NCBI GenBank assembly: GCA_013180625.2
Contig: SNVD02006955.1
Coordinates: 1,612,001-1,676,000, forward strand
Length of the DNA: 64,000 nt
Reading direction: 5' to 3'
Source: Boswellia sacra
Taxonomy: Eukaryota; Streptophyta; Magnoliopsida; Sapindales; Burseraceae
The stretch's first letter is position 1. Each line of letters opens with the position of its first letter. Made by a program: the position numbers and the translations under genes. The notes under the pieces are model-generated. The model did not search any database. It was not told where the DNA came from and worked only from the letters and a program-made list of their open reading frames with translations. Below, piece by piece: positions 24,090 through 40,001 of this stretch.

Positions 24090-26902
24090 TTAGTCAACTT
24101 CCTCCATTTTGCTCTCTTCATTTCCTTCCTCCTCCAGTGGTGGCATCTCTGTATCGTCACCAGCTGTCTCGTCCTCTTCAATGCTAAGACCCAGCTTGAG
24201 CATCCTGTGAATCCTTGCAGCGAAGGTGTTGGGATCATCCAGACTGAAACCAGAGGTCAGGAGAGCAGTCTCAAAGAGCAGCAGCACGAGGTCCTTGACT
24301 GACTTATCGTTCTTGTCAGCCTCAGCCCTCTTCCTAAGCTCCTCCATTATACCATTATCAGGATTGATCTCCATAGTCTTCTTGCTCGACATGTAAGCGC
24401 TCATGCTGTTATCCCTTAAAGCCTGAGCTTTCATAATCCTTTCCATGTTTGCAGTCCAACCATATTCGCCAGTGACCAGGCAGCAAGGAGAATCTACAAT
24501 CCTATCAGACACCACAACCTTCTCGACCCTGTCTCCTAGAATTTCCTTCATTGTCTTGCACAGGTTCTCGAAGGACTTCTTCTTTTCCTCCCTTTTCTTT
24601 TTCTCTTCCTCATCATCTTCATCAAGTTTTAGCCCTTCTTTGGTCGCTGATACCAGCTTCTTCCCATCGTATTCTTTCAACTGACCAACAGCATACTCAT
24701 CAATTGCATCAACCATGAACAGCACTTCATATCCCTTCTTCTTAAGCCTCTCAAGGAATGGAGAGTTCTCCACAGCTTTCTTACTCTCACCAGTAATGTA
24801 GTAGATATCCTTCTGGCCCTCCTTCATCCTGGTAACATAGTCCTTCAAGCTGGTCATCTCATCACCACTCTTTGTTGAGTAGTATCTAAGCAAGTCAGCA
24901 AGTTTGGCCCTGTTCTGGCTGTCTTCATGAATACCCAATTTTATATTCTTCGAGAATGCTTCATAAAATTTGTTGTAATCCTCTTTATTTTCGGCTATTT
25001 CATTGAACATCTCAATGCACTTCTTCACCAAGTTCTTTCTGATCACCTTTAGAATCTTGTTTTGCTGCAGCATTTCACGAGAAATGTTCAATGGGAGATC
25101 ATCAGAGTCCACAACACCCTTTACGAAGCTGAGGTACTCAGGAATGAGCTCTTCACAGTTGTCCATGATAAACACCCTCCTCACATAAAGCTTGATATTG
25201 TTCATCTTCTTCCTTGTGTCAAAGAGATCAAACGGGGCCCTCCTTGGAACAAAGAGAATGGCCTTAAACTCGAGCTGCCCTTCAACTGAGAAGTGCTTCA
25301 CAGCAAGGTGATCTTCCCAGTCATTAGTAAGGCTCTTGTAAAAAGAGGCGTACTCCTCCTTGGTGATCTCCTCCGGTTTCCTTAGCCAGATGGGTTTTTG
25401 TTTGTTGATGAGTTGCCATTCGTGAGTCACCTCCTTCACCTTCTTCTTCTTGCCTTTCTTCTCTTTCTCTTCATCAACTTCCTCTACATCACCCTCCTCT
25501 TCCTTCTTGGTTTCCTCTTCCTCGTCGTCACTGACCTCCTTCTCAGTAGTCTTCTCAGTCCAGAGATAGATGGGATAGCTAATGAATTCGGAATGCTTCT
25601 TCACAAGGTCCTTCAATCTCCTCTCCTCCAGGTATTCCAACTATTGTATCAAGGAAATACATTTTTTATCAGCACCAATTCCATAGCATCGAAGCAAAAA
25701 TGTAAAATAAATATTTCGACTGCGTATGATTAAGGTACAAAAATAGTCGGCTCAAATTATTTGGATTTAGGACTAGAAATCTATCGAATGGTCCATAATC
25801 TTAAGGAAAATGACTCATCTACTTTCTAGGACAGTTTTGTAAAACCTGATCGAGGTTCACAAATTACACATATTTCATGTTAAGAGGTTGACAAGAGATT
25901 AATGCCACAACAGAGCCCTCATACAAATTAACTAAAACATATTTGTCTAAAGAGTGAAATTTTACCAAAGAAACACATCCACAAAGGAATAATGACAATT
26001 ATAAACTCTGGAATTTAGAAATAATCATTGTATAAGAAAATCTTACCTGATCCTCCTTAAGGAAGAGAGTGATTTTGGTTCCTCTGCCCAGTGGCTCACC
26101 GGTGACATCCCTCGTAACAGTGAAAGAGCCACCAGCTTGAGACTCCCAAACGTATTGTTCATCATCGTTGTGTTTAGTTGTCACAATAACCTTTTCAGCC
26201 ACCAAATATGCCGAGTAGAACCCAACACCAAACTGCCCAATCATGCTCACATCAGCCCCCGCCTGTAACGCCTCCATAAACTCCTTGGTCCCGGACCTTG
26301 CAATTGTTCCCAAATTGTTCACCAAATCTGGCCGCAACAAACAGCAAAAATCACCATTTACCAACTAAGCTCTATAATTTTTTTTTTTTTTAAATATATG
26401 TATAGCCGCTTGACAATCTGATGAATGAGTTTATCGTGTGATAACATACCTGCTTTGGTCATCCCAATGCCGCTATCGATAATTGAGAGTGTTTTGTTAG
26501 CTTTATCGGGAACGAGCCTAATAAAGAGTTCTGGTTGCGCATCGAGCTTGCTCTTGTCAGTTAAGCTTTCGAATCGGATCTTATCCAATGCCTACAGACA
26601 CCATCACAAAAACTCAATTTCAGTAATACTTGCTTTTCGTCTATTTCTCAGCAACCATACACAATGCGTGTAAATAGAAATTCGAGGAAAACAAATAACA
26701 GAAGCAAAAAATAAATAGAAAATTATAAAAAAAAAACCAATACGAAGCTAAACCAGAAACGTACATCAGAGGCGTTGCTGATGAGCTCGCGAAGGAAAAT
26801 CTCTTTGTTGCTGTAGAAAGTATTGATGATCAAGCTCAGAAGCTGGTTAATCTCAGCTTGAAAAGCGAAGGTTTCAACATCTCCCATCTGCACTTCTGCC
26901 AT
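24090..26902 (-). CDS. HSP90: Cytosolic heat shock protein 90
   Basis: Four exons on the minus strand, 26765-26902, 26450-26591, 26047-26327 and 24090-25640, sum to 2,112 nt and 703 residues, the normal length for plant cytosolic HSP90. Visible hallmarks are the N-terminal GHKL ATPase ([60 protein letters not shown]), a long Glu/Lys-rich charged linker at about residues 207-260, the middle domain ([23 protein letters not shown]), and the C-terminal MEEVD that docks TPR co-chaperones and marks the cytosolic class. It is an ATP-dependent homodimeric chaperone for kinases, receptors and immune NLRs. The large last exon begins with LEYLEERR after an intron and has no ATG of its own. A heat-shock-type promoter lies upstream (27056-27120). 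Which HSP81/HSP83 paralog it is cannot be decided here. Confidence 0.96.
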
Positions 26903-27055
26903 CGGTAATCAAACCACAGAAGAAATAACAAGAGAGAAAAATGCAATAGAGCGTAGTAGAAGATTTAGCAAAAGAAAATGCACTTATGCGTTGCTTTGTT
27001 TGCGAGAGAGCGAGCGACACGAATTTCGATTGATTGCGAGAGCGGCTTATCTGTT

Positions 27056-27120
27056 GGTTTTATAGTAAGAGAGGTTTCTGGGACCTTCTCTTCCAAACGA
27101 GTTGCTCGAAGGCTTTGGAA
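27056..27120 (-). promoter_or_regulatory. HSP90 promoter: TATA box and heat shock elements
   Basis: On the minus strand CTATAAAAC lies at about 27056-27064, some 155 bases before the HSP90 ATG. Just upstream is TTCnnGGAnnTTC (27076-27088, one mismatch from the nTTCnnGAAnnTTCn heat shock element). A second GAA-rich array follows at 27108-27120 (GAAGGCTTTGGAA). Spacing and order fit a classical heat-inducible promoter; activity is inferred. Confidence 0.6.
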
Positions 27121-27124
27121 TCGG

Positions 27125-27567
27125 TTTTCGCGGGGTCTAGACTCTTCGTCTCTTCTTTCTTTTTTTTTTTGAAAAATAATTTGAATCGGTTTAGATGGTT
27201 GAGACTCGAGACTCTTCGGTTAACGGTGTCGTTTCATTCTCGCCCATTCTTCATTTTCCTTCTAACCCTTCTATTTCTAAGTAATTTTGTATAATTTTTT
27301 TTTTCTTTTACAACAAACATTTCAAACACTTTCTTTAATTGAGAACAATCATCAAATTGTTGTCTGGTAATTAAAATTTGTCACCTTGTTTTTCTCATTA
27401 ACAAACAAATTATATATGGCCAATTTATTATTTTCTCCCTATTTTCCAGACTAACAAACTCGTTCTCTACCAACAAATTATACGGGGATAACAAACCCGG
27501 TCTGATAAAAAAAATTACAAAAAAAAAATTAAGTTGAGGATTTGTAAGCGTTGACCGTGGATGTACA
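27125..27567. other. Intergenic upstream of HSP90
   Basis: T-rich and AT-rich sequence without a gene. It ends at the tandem 163-bp duplication. Confidence 0.4.
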
Positions 27568-27893
27568 GGTTAAAAAATGACTCAAATTAAAGACACTCCT
27601 TAATAGATTGATCGATTTATGAAAATTTTAATGTTATAATATTATCGGACCACAAGTCTAACACTAAACACTTGTAGGATGCTAGACACTCATTATCTGA
27701 ATCAATTAGATATTATGTTTGATGCATCGAGGTTAAAAAATGACCCAAATTAAAGACACTCCTTAATAAATTGATCGATTTATGAAAATTTTAATGTTAT
27801 AATATTATCGGACAACAAGTCTAACACTAAACACTCGTAGGATGCTAGACACTCATTATCTGAATCAATTAGATATTATGTTTGATGCATCGA
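27568..27893. repeat. Two-unit tandem repeat, 163-bp period
   Basis: Units 27568-27730 and 27731-27893 begin 'aggttaaaaaatgac' and end 'gatgcatcga'. They differ at only a handful of bases, so the duplication is recent. Both units contain 'gacactccttaata', 'atattatcgga' and 'ggatgctagacactcatt'. No coding capacity and no known family recognised. Confidence 0.9.
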
Positions 27894-27926
27894 GTGTTAG
27901 ATAGGCTTATAAGATATAAATTTTAA

Positions 27927-28188
27927 GAGTCGTGCTACAGTACAGCGGCTGTATCGGTACAGCCGTTGTACTGTAGCGTATAAAAATCGTAAATACACTT
28001 TTAAAAATCGTAATCCAACTGAAAAAAATCGTATTTATGACTTTTACATATTTTCCATTTACGACTTTTGTACACTTTTTTACATACAACTTTTATTCAT
28101 TCGTTTACGATTTTTACAACATATTTACGATTTTTGCACACATAAACAGTGGCTGTACTGGTACAACCACTGTACCGTAGTTTTTTCC
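27927..28188 (+). mobile_element. Mutator-type MITE, copy 2 (262 bp, best preserved)
   Basis: Flanked by perfect 9-bp direct repeats AAATTTTAA (27918-27926 and 28189-28197). The inverted ends match from base 9: CTACAGTACAGCGGCTGTAT on the left against CTACGGTACAGTGGTTGTAC on the opposite strand at the right. Each terminus is itself an imperfect palindrome of about 40 bp (tacagtacagcggctgta / tacagccgttgtactgta). The interior repeats 'aaaaatcgtaaa' and 'tttacgatttttac' units, which can also fold back. It carries no open frame and would depend on a MULE transposase in trans. Shared termini identify copy 1 (634-875) and a fragment at 55489. Confidence 0.75.
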
Positions 28189-28197
28189 AAATTTTAA

Positions 28198-28528
28198 ATG
28201 CTTATTCCGATTTCACAATCCTTAAATTTGAACTATTTTCATAATTCTTTCTAAATTCAAAAGAGATTGTCTTGCCATCCTTATAACCAGGTACCATATC
28301 TAGTGGTCACCAACAGTGTTGCCAAAATCTTTTGCATATATCTCATGTCTAAGAAGGTAATTATATTCAGCCCCCATTTTTTAGCTTTTTAGCCTCCACT
28401 TTTTATTTAATAAGGATAAAATTATAATTTAGGCAATTTTTCATCAAACTCAAATTCAATTTTGACTATATTATGGTAAGCTTTATTAAATTATTATTTT
28501 ATTTTTTAATAGCCCCCATCTCTTATTT
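28198..28528. other. AT-rich intergenic DNA holding an inverted-repeat arm
   Basis: No gene. It contains GTAATTATATTCAG at 28357-28370, whose exact reverse complement occurs at 31112-31125; the two may be ends of one or two old transposons. The last five bases of the flank (28529-28533, GATAC) are the solo-LTR target duplication. Confidence 0.4.
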
Positions 28529-28533
28529 GATAC

Positions 28534-29440
28534 TGAAAGTTCTGGAGGTATGCAGTTATAAATAACAACACAGTAAATTGTAATATAAATCGACACAGGA
28601 GGATTTTTACGTGGTTCGGTTATAAAAACCTACGTCCACGGACTGCTATAGAGCTGCAATTCACTATGTTCTTGTTTGTACAATCTTGAGGATCTTTTAC
28701 AGTGCTGACTCACTCTCACGCATAGACCTAATCTTTGACAAACAAAATCTTCGCAAAGATCCTAAACACTAGTGATACTGCTCACTCTCTATCACAAATG
28801 AATTAACAGAACACTGTTAAGTTATATATAACACCCGAAGTCTGACACAGAATTACATAAACAATCAACCCTCAAGTTATCTCAAGTGTCTACTAACTCA
28901 CTCAGACTTAATCAACAACTAATGTATAATTTCTACCACTCATACATGAATCAAAAGACTCAAAAAATCAAATCAAAGAAGACATTCCTTTTGTGTTGAA
29001 GCTCTCTTCTATGAATTAATGGAATGTCGAACTCAAGACTCTCTCACAACCAAATCAGCCAATACGTTAATCTCTCAATCACGTAATCAGCCGCCTGAAT
29101 AGCTTTGTATATATAGTGAGAGGTCTGACCGAAATATCCTAGAAATCCTGTAAAAATTATAATTAAAATCATATTAGGATTAGGAGAAATAAAATAGGAA
29201 GTGTTATAAACAAACTCCAAAAGGAATTAGGGCAAATAAATATTCTCCTTTTTCTAATTTAGGATACAAAATATTATATCCTAATCTAAATAGATATTTA
29301 TTCCAAATCAAATACTTCCTAAAATATAATTTTAGAAACATTAAAATAGGAATAAAAATAATATTCTTGTTTTATCACAAGTTGATCAAAACTCATCATG
29401 TGCATGACACATACATATGTAGTAGACTTTGACACCAACA
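28534..29440 (-). mobile_element. Solo LTR (907 bp)
   Basis: Starts TGAAAGTTCT and ends GACACCAACA (canonical TG...CA), and is bracketed by a perfect 5-bp duplication GATAC (28529-28533 and 29441-29445). It contains 'tacgtggttcggttat' followed by 'cctacgtccacgg', a motif common in plant LTRs and analogous to 'aacgtggtaaaacc...cctccacgg' in the copia LTRs of this window, which suggests a minus-strand orientation. There is no internal domain, primer site or partner LTR nearby, so it is best read as the product of LTR-LTR recombination. It is a different family from the three copia elements here. Confidence 0.85.
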
Positions 29441-29445
29441 GATAC

Positions 29446-32400
29446 AAGCTTAATTAAATTATCATTTAATTTTTTAATTAAATTATTATTTAATTTTAAT
29501 GGTGTTTAATTTTTTTAATTTTTTAAACAATACTATAAATGTTACATTAAAAAATTTAATGGTTTAATGGTAATCAATTGTTTTTTCATATATTATAAAA
29601 TTCTCTGAGTTTGAATAAATAAATGAATCAATCAAATATTTCTTAGTTATGATTTTTCATAGGGATAGACAAAGAAAATTTGATGATTTAATGTTCATTA
29701 GATCTACGATTATGTGATTAATTAAAATATAAAAAAAATAAAGAAAAATAAATTTTAATTAGTTTGAGAGGAAAAAAATAGAAATGGGAGAAAGAAATAG
29801 ATGGGTGGCATGAGAGAGAGGATGAGGTTGGTGATTGACAGTGTGGAGAGAAAATATAGAAAAAGAATATAGATATACAAGTAGAAATTTAAAGTTTTTG
29901 TTAAATTCATTAGCTCAATATTAATTATCTTATCCTTATATTTTTATTATAAATGTTTCATTATTTAATTTTGATGAGGAACTGATAAGATAAAAAATAT
30001 GGGTCGAATCGAACTACTCAATTTATAAACAAGTAGTTCTATTGAGCCCCTGCTTTTGAGTTTATTGGATCCTATTTTAATCTTTTTATTTTTTCAATAG
30101 TTTTATCCTTAAATAAAATAAAAGAATCTTAATATATAACAATCCATTAAATTCAAAACATTTGTAAGTACTCTATTCTAAATTCAGATATATTTGAAGA
30201 ATATAACAATGGATAATTAAGGTTCAACTAAATTTTCTTAAAAAATATATATATATATAGAATATGGGAGTTTTCTTATATAGACTTCCAAGGAAGATGC
30301 CAAGAGCAACAACGTCCGAAAGTTAGGCTATTAATGCTTACAATAGCAACAAACCCATGAATATGAAAAGAGAGAAAGAAAATAAAAAGCCCTTGAAATC
30401 TTGATTGATGTTGTTCATGATGGGTTTCTTTTGCTTTCTCATGTAATTTACTGCAAAAAGTCATCAAAAACCAAAAAATCAAAATCAAAATCAATTCAGC
30501 CAATGTAACTGGAAGACAATAGGTAAACTAAATATCAGTACACCATCAAACAGTAGCAGACCACAGCCTAGGCCTAAATGGGCCTGCCCCCGTCAAACCC
30601 AAAAAATACTATTAAGTTCTTCTAAAATATTATATAGAATAAATAGTATGCATTATACTTCACTATTTTGGCTAACCTCAAATCTTTTATATAATTAAAT
30701 CTATCTAAGGATGTAATTGCTATTTGTACTAATGGGTCCACAAACTTTTTGTTTTTATTATATTTAATTAATTAAATATTCTTTAAATAGGAAAAGAATA
30801 CTTCTTAACTAAATAATATATTTTTATATAAATATATTTTCTATTAGACGAATAATTATTATCTTATATATCAACTAAAAAGAAAAGTAGTAAATATTAA
30901 ACTGTTCTAATTAAATTGGGAGGAGGAAATATCATTGTATCTTCATATCTTTATAAAATTCAACCATCATTTATGGGTAATAAATAATTTATATTGATAA
31001 TAAAGAGTTAATTTGGGAATTAAGTGAGGTGTTTTGAGAAATTAACAGTAATTTAAAAGTTTTAATTGAATAAGCTTAAAAATGAGGGTTATTAAATTTA
31101 AAAAGTAAGAACTGAATATAATTACTCTTTATATAAACATTATAAACAAACGATGGCTCTCACGCACTAGTCTTTGAAACTTAATTGGGTTTTTTTCATT
31201 TGGCGTCGGCCTTTAGTTAGTACAAATGGCCCAAATGACAAGCCTAGGTTGTCCACGAGCATACCCAACATTTCACTCTTCGCTCAAGGCCCTTAATCGA
31301 CATTCACAGGCTAATCCAGCCCAAACTGTGATAACTTACCTATGAGTCTGTAGCCGGTCTCATTTCACGGACATTAGACATGATCTCATCATCTAAATCA
31401 TGAATTTAACCCTTCAACACCATTAGGGTGTATTCTTTTTTTAATCCAATATTTTTGTTTTCAATTAAATTTAGGAATATATGGTTGATTTTAAATTATT
31501 TTAAATTTTGAAAAGAATATGTGGTTGAGATTGAATATAAATTGTATTAGAAAATGTGCAACACAGAAAACAGAATTTGGAAACAAAAAAGAACAAAGCC
31601 TAAAGCATTTCAATGTTCTGTTGTAAAGAATGTGACGGATAATTTGACCAGATTAGATTATATATTCATTAAACTATTTTCATTATCTAAATGATGCTTA
31701 TAACTCTATTATCTCACCACTTTAATATGTAAAATTGAAACTACTTCCGTTCGGTCTTATGCTTTGTTCTTCTTCAGAAATTTTTGGGGGAACAAAAGCT
31801 CAAATTATTAAATCTCAGTGCCAACTTTAGATTTCATGCACGTATCATCCACTTTCAAACATCATTTCCTAGCCACGTGAGATGCGACAATTTCCATATA
31901 ATTCCATGCAATATTGTTCGCTACCTATTTACAAAATTAGAAGATGGTGAACCTCTTGGTTTTTTTGAAGCTTAGTTGATGTGATTACATGAGATTGTTG
32001 TACCCGTATCTTGCAATTTTTGAGGTTTTAGTTATTTAATCTAAAAGGTTAACCTAAAAAATCTAAGATCTCTTTTTACAACTATTCAATATGGGACTTT
32101 CAAACAATCTCTCACTCGAACGAGATAAATTGCATGACAAACTAACAGTCTCTATGCTCGTGGCTTTGGCTTTAATATCATTTTTGAGGCTCTAGATGTC
32201 CAACGAAAAAAAGCTAATACAATAGATGGAGTGATCAATCTCTATATAACCTAATCTCCTTACAATATTCAACATAGGCTTCCTACAACAACAACATGTG
32301 TTCCTTCTTCTAGCTAAACCAAGCAAGCATCGACCGAAAGCCCAGTTGCTCCGCCCAGGAGAACGAGGCCTGGAAAGGAGAGGCTTCTCAAAGCATCTGA

Positions 32401-33417
32401 ACAACCTGATAATCTGATATAGTAAAAGTGAGCAAACATCCCGTGAGCGCAACCACCAAGTCCCAAAAGCAGTTATTCTGGGCACTTGCTACTTTCTAGA
32501 CATCAAACTGATAAGCCTGCTTGCTGGTCTTACAATTACCATGCAAATTACGTACTCAACACTCCAATCCCACTCGATGCATATACTAGCCAAGAGCCCA
32601 TTCTCGGTCAAATAAATAAATAAACAAAACCCCTCCCCCTAAAAGAAAAAAGAAAAAAAAATCATGAAGCTTTTATGAAGACGAAAGCGGTGAGACGTGA
32701 GAGAGACTTTGAAAAGTACATTATTTACCTTTCTAAGGTTAATGCATGTGATTCTGTGTAAGGAAAGTAATTAAATTTTGTGGGACAAAGAAAACATATA
32801 ATAAATTGTTGTCGGTGCTGCTGGTGAGCAATTTTAATTTAGCAAAGAGGCACAAAGGAACATCAATTCTCAGCACCATATACTACCCGAACTGGATCCA
32901 ATTGTAGTAATATTTTTTAATAATAATAATAAAGCATTAGCTTGATATGCTAACTAAAGTTGTTTTTTAAGGTTATTATAAGATAATTAATTAAAGAGAG
33001 TCGGATTTCAATTGACCGAATCAAATTTTAAGTTAGCAGCTAGCACTCATATTATATTTTAATTTATGGGAACACGAGTCACAGTGTGATTTGTTGAGAG
33101 TAGAGAGATCAATACATGGAAGGAAATATGCAGCAGATGAGTTGCTTCCTATTAAAATAAGAAAAAGTCTACTTCATTTCACGGATTTTCAAACAAAATT
33201 CAGATCAAAAGCTTTGGTTCGGTTCAACACAAAAAGTTGCGTTGCATTCAAAAAATTTCACGTCCACACACTGTCCAGAAATAGACTAAAGCCACACAAA
33301 TGCTTCACCAAACAAAGCACAAACTCTGATAAAGAAAAGTTTTTTAGTTAGCCCAGAAAGTTAGAAACGCAAAGAACACCCAGTTCTGTTCTGGGTTTCT
33401 TTTGGAAAAACAAAAAA
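29446..33417. other. AT-rich intergenic region with degenerate repeats
   Basis: About 4 kb with no supportable gene. It includes very AT-rich stretches, the right arm of the GTAATTATATTCAG inverted pair (31112-31125), and a degenerate LTR-like piece near 31993-32230 ('aatatgggactttcaa', 'ctcgtggctttggctttaatatca', reminiscent of a decayed copia LTR/primer-site junction). A conspicuously GC-richer block at about 32255-32500 encodes nothing I recognise. The final 100-200 bases are presumably the promoter and leader of the MAP kinase gene. Confidence 0.45.
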
Positions 33418-37278
<3,861 letters not shown>

Positions 37279-37915
37279 AAGTGTCCTTTTGCTTATGCTG
37301 TAGAAACTCATGCGATATAAACTTCTTTGCCCTAAAATGATGTATCGTTTATCACTCTTCCTTAGAGTGGACAGGAGTATGAGCAACATTATAGTTTGTT
37401 TTCTTGTCGCTGAAAGCTGGAGCTAGGTAATTTGTAAGGAGCTCGAAAATAACCTATCCGATGGTAGTCCAGAGCTCAAAAGGCCAATTGCATATTAGTT
37501 TAGGCGCTTACAAAATCTGTTAAACCAGCTTGGTTCAAGTTTGGTAAGAACAGTTACGAACTCTTCTATAAGTATTCTCAACTTCCAAGTTTGAAATTTT
37601 AGGGCTTCAGGCAAATATTGTGGGTATTATCATATTATCATATTATTTTTCGTGGATCCGACTTCCATCTTCCTAAAACTTTTTTCAGTTAATATAACGA
37701 CCCCGTTGCCTCTGTCCTCCTTGATCTCGCCTATTTCATTTTGTTGCTAGTGATAAAAACTGATAAAACCTTGCATTTTGATCCAGAAACCAACCAGAGT
37801 CTAGAAACTTGTTTCACATTACAGGAAAGCACATTTCTAAATTTGTTGCTTCCTACTAGTTAAATGGAATTTGTGGGTGAATACCAGAAACGAGGGGAGG
37901 GTGAAAACAACCAAA
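37279..37915. other. MAP kinase 3' flank
   Basis: Holds the 3' UTR of the MAP kinase. No additional coding signal appears before the duplicated polygalacturonase segment, which begins at about 37916. Confidence 0.45.
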
Positions 37916-38024
37916 TCAAACTAGTCAGATTGCTTTTCCCTATATTTGATGGATATAGGTTTGGATTTATATCAGAACATTATAAATAGCTACTAAGTTC
38001 CCTCACATGAACATAACAATCTGA

Positions 38025-39963
38025 TCACTTGTGCATTCTTTTGTACGAGCAAGTTTGGGTTTTAATGTTATCAACAGGCAGGTTTTCTTCAGGAAAATTA
38101 CACTGCGTGATCTTCTCTGGTGCTTTATTCGGCAACAGCTCACATGGCTTAGGAGTCACACCACTTGAAATCCCTTCAACTTCCGAACAGTTCCATTGAA
38201 GTTTCTTTGGCTTCTCAGATAGCCCAATAGTCACATTAGATATGCAAATTCCAGAGAAAGGATTGCCTGCAATTCCCTCCAGTTTTGCAGCCATTGTTAC
38301 ATTCTCAGCAACAATATCACGGTAATTGATATTCTGAATCTGAGGAATTGCTTTTGGATCATACTTATTGTCCGGATGATCACCATAATTGCCTGTCATC
38401 CAAAATGCCCATTTCATGGTTTTCATGGTCATCCCTCGCACATATATGTCCTTCACGTAGCCACCTCTTCCAATAGCAGTCTTGATCCTAACCCCTGATT
38501 CAGAATCAATGGCTGTTATGTCTTCTGCCCTAACGTCTTGGATTCCACCCGACATCTCACTACCCAGTGCAATCACCGCACTGAATGGAGAAATGCAAGT
38601 TAGTCTTCTGATGGCAAGCTGCTTGGTTGGCATCCCAAAAGTAATACCATACTCATCCCAACCACTTTTGACTGCTACACAGTCATCTCCAGAGACTATG
38701 TAACAATCCTCAATTCGGGTATTTGTACAAGAGTCTGAAACAAAACCAAAATCAAACTGTTAACTCAATGCAACTAAACTCTCAATTGGTTCTGTCATTT
38801 TCTTCACACACCTGGATTAATGCCATCAGTGTTTGGGGATGTAACTGGAGCTAGGATCGTTATGCCTTGAACAATAACATTGCTGCATGCACAAACAGGA
38901 TCAAAAACTTACACTTCGTCTTATTGTTTATCATTATTTTTCTCGATTTAGAAAGAAAGACAGACAGAAAACCTGCTATAAATAGGATGAACATTCCAGG
39001 AGGGAGAATTAACCAATGTGAGATCCGATATCTGAACTTTATCTGAGTGCATGATTTCAATGAGGTATGGACGGGTATACTGCAGCTTTCCAGCACGAAA
39101 TTTTTTCCACCAGGGTTCACCCTGGCCATCAATAGTACCATTGTCCCCTGAAATCAAATAAAGTACAAAACTCCTTGCACTCCTTATTGATTCTTTGTAG
39201 TTTAGGAATTTCAATTATGATTAATGCGCTGAGTACCTGTAATGACGACATCAGTGAGGTTGGTTCCAAATATGAGGCTGATATACCTTCCACCTGATGT
39301 ATCCCTTCCTCGACCGTAGGATGGTAAGGGTTCAATCACAGGCCATTCCTTCTCATCCTAAATGTGACATTAGAAGCATTTCAACATTGTCATCGAATCA
39401 AATTCTACAAGCATTGATCTTGGAAGCTAAATACATAACCAAAAATGATCATTATGGTAAGTATACTCCTAATATGTAGTTATGTGAACAAGTGGATCTT
39501 GTTTTCTAATAGTATGAAACAATTGACTTCGGCAGTTTTGCTGACCTGAGAAGCAAGAATAACAGCATCCTTGTGAAGATACAAAGTAAAATGACTGGTA
39601 AGATTGAAGCTTCCTGTCAACCATTTTCCAGCAGGAACTAAGAGCTGGGATCCACCCTCCGATCCATACTTACTCAAATGATCAATGGCAGCCTGAAAGG
39701 CCTTTGTGTTTGATGTGGTTCCATCACCAACTCCTCCAAAATCCTCCAATGATGCACTGTGAGCTCTGCAACTTATAGCCTTGTACTCGAAAGAGTCCGA
39801 AATGTGTTTTCTACTCTCAGCTTCATTTATGCTCAGCAAAAAAAGTACACCTAGCAATCCTACGACACAAATTGCCTACAAATGTAATAGATACTATGAG
39901 ATTGAAGAGATTCCATGACTTCAATTAATGGTTACATTTAGGCTCTAAGAATGCAAAAGAACC

Positions 39964-40001
<38 letters not shown>

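Noticed and set aside
32192..32485. 97-codon minus-strand open frame as a gene
   Set aside because: No recognised domain, no splice context and an unusual Arg/Cys-rich composition; kept only as a composition anomaly.
33091..33351. 86-codon frame directly upstream of the MAP kinase as a uORF or exon
   Set aside because: It ends before the kinase ATG in a likely leader/promoter area and has no recognisable content; there is no evidence of translation.
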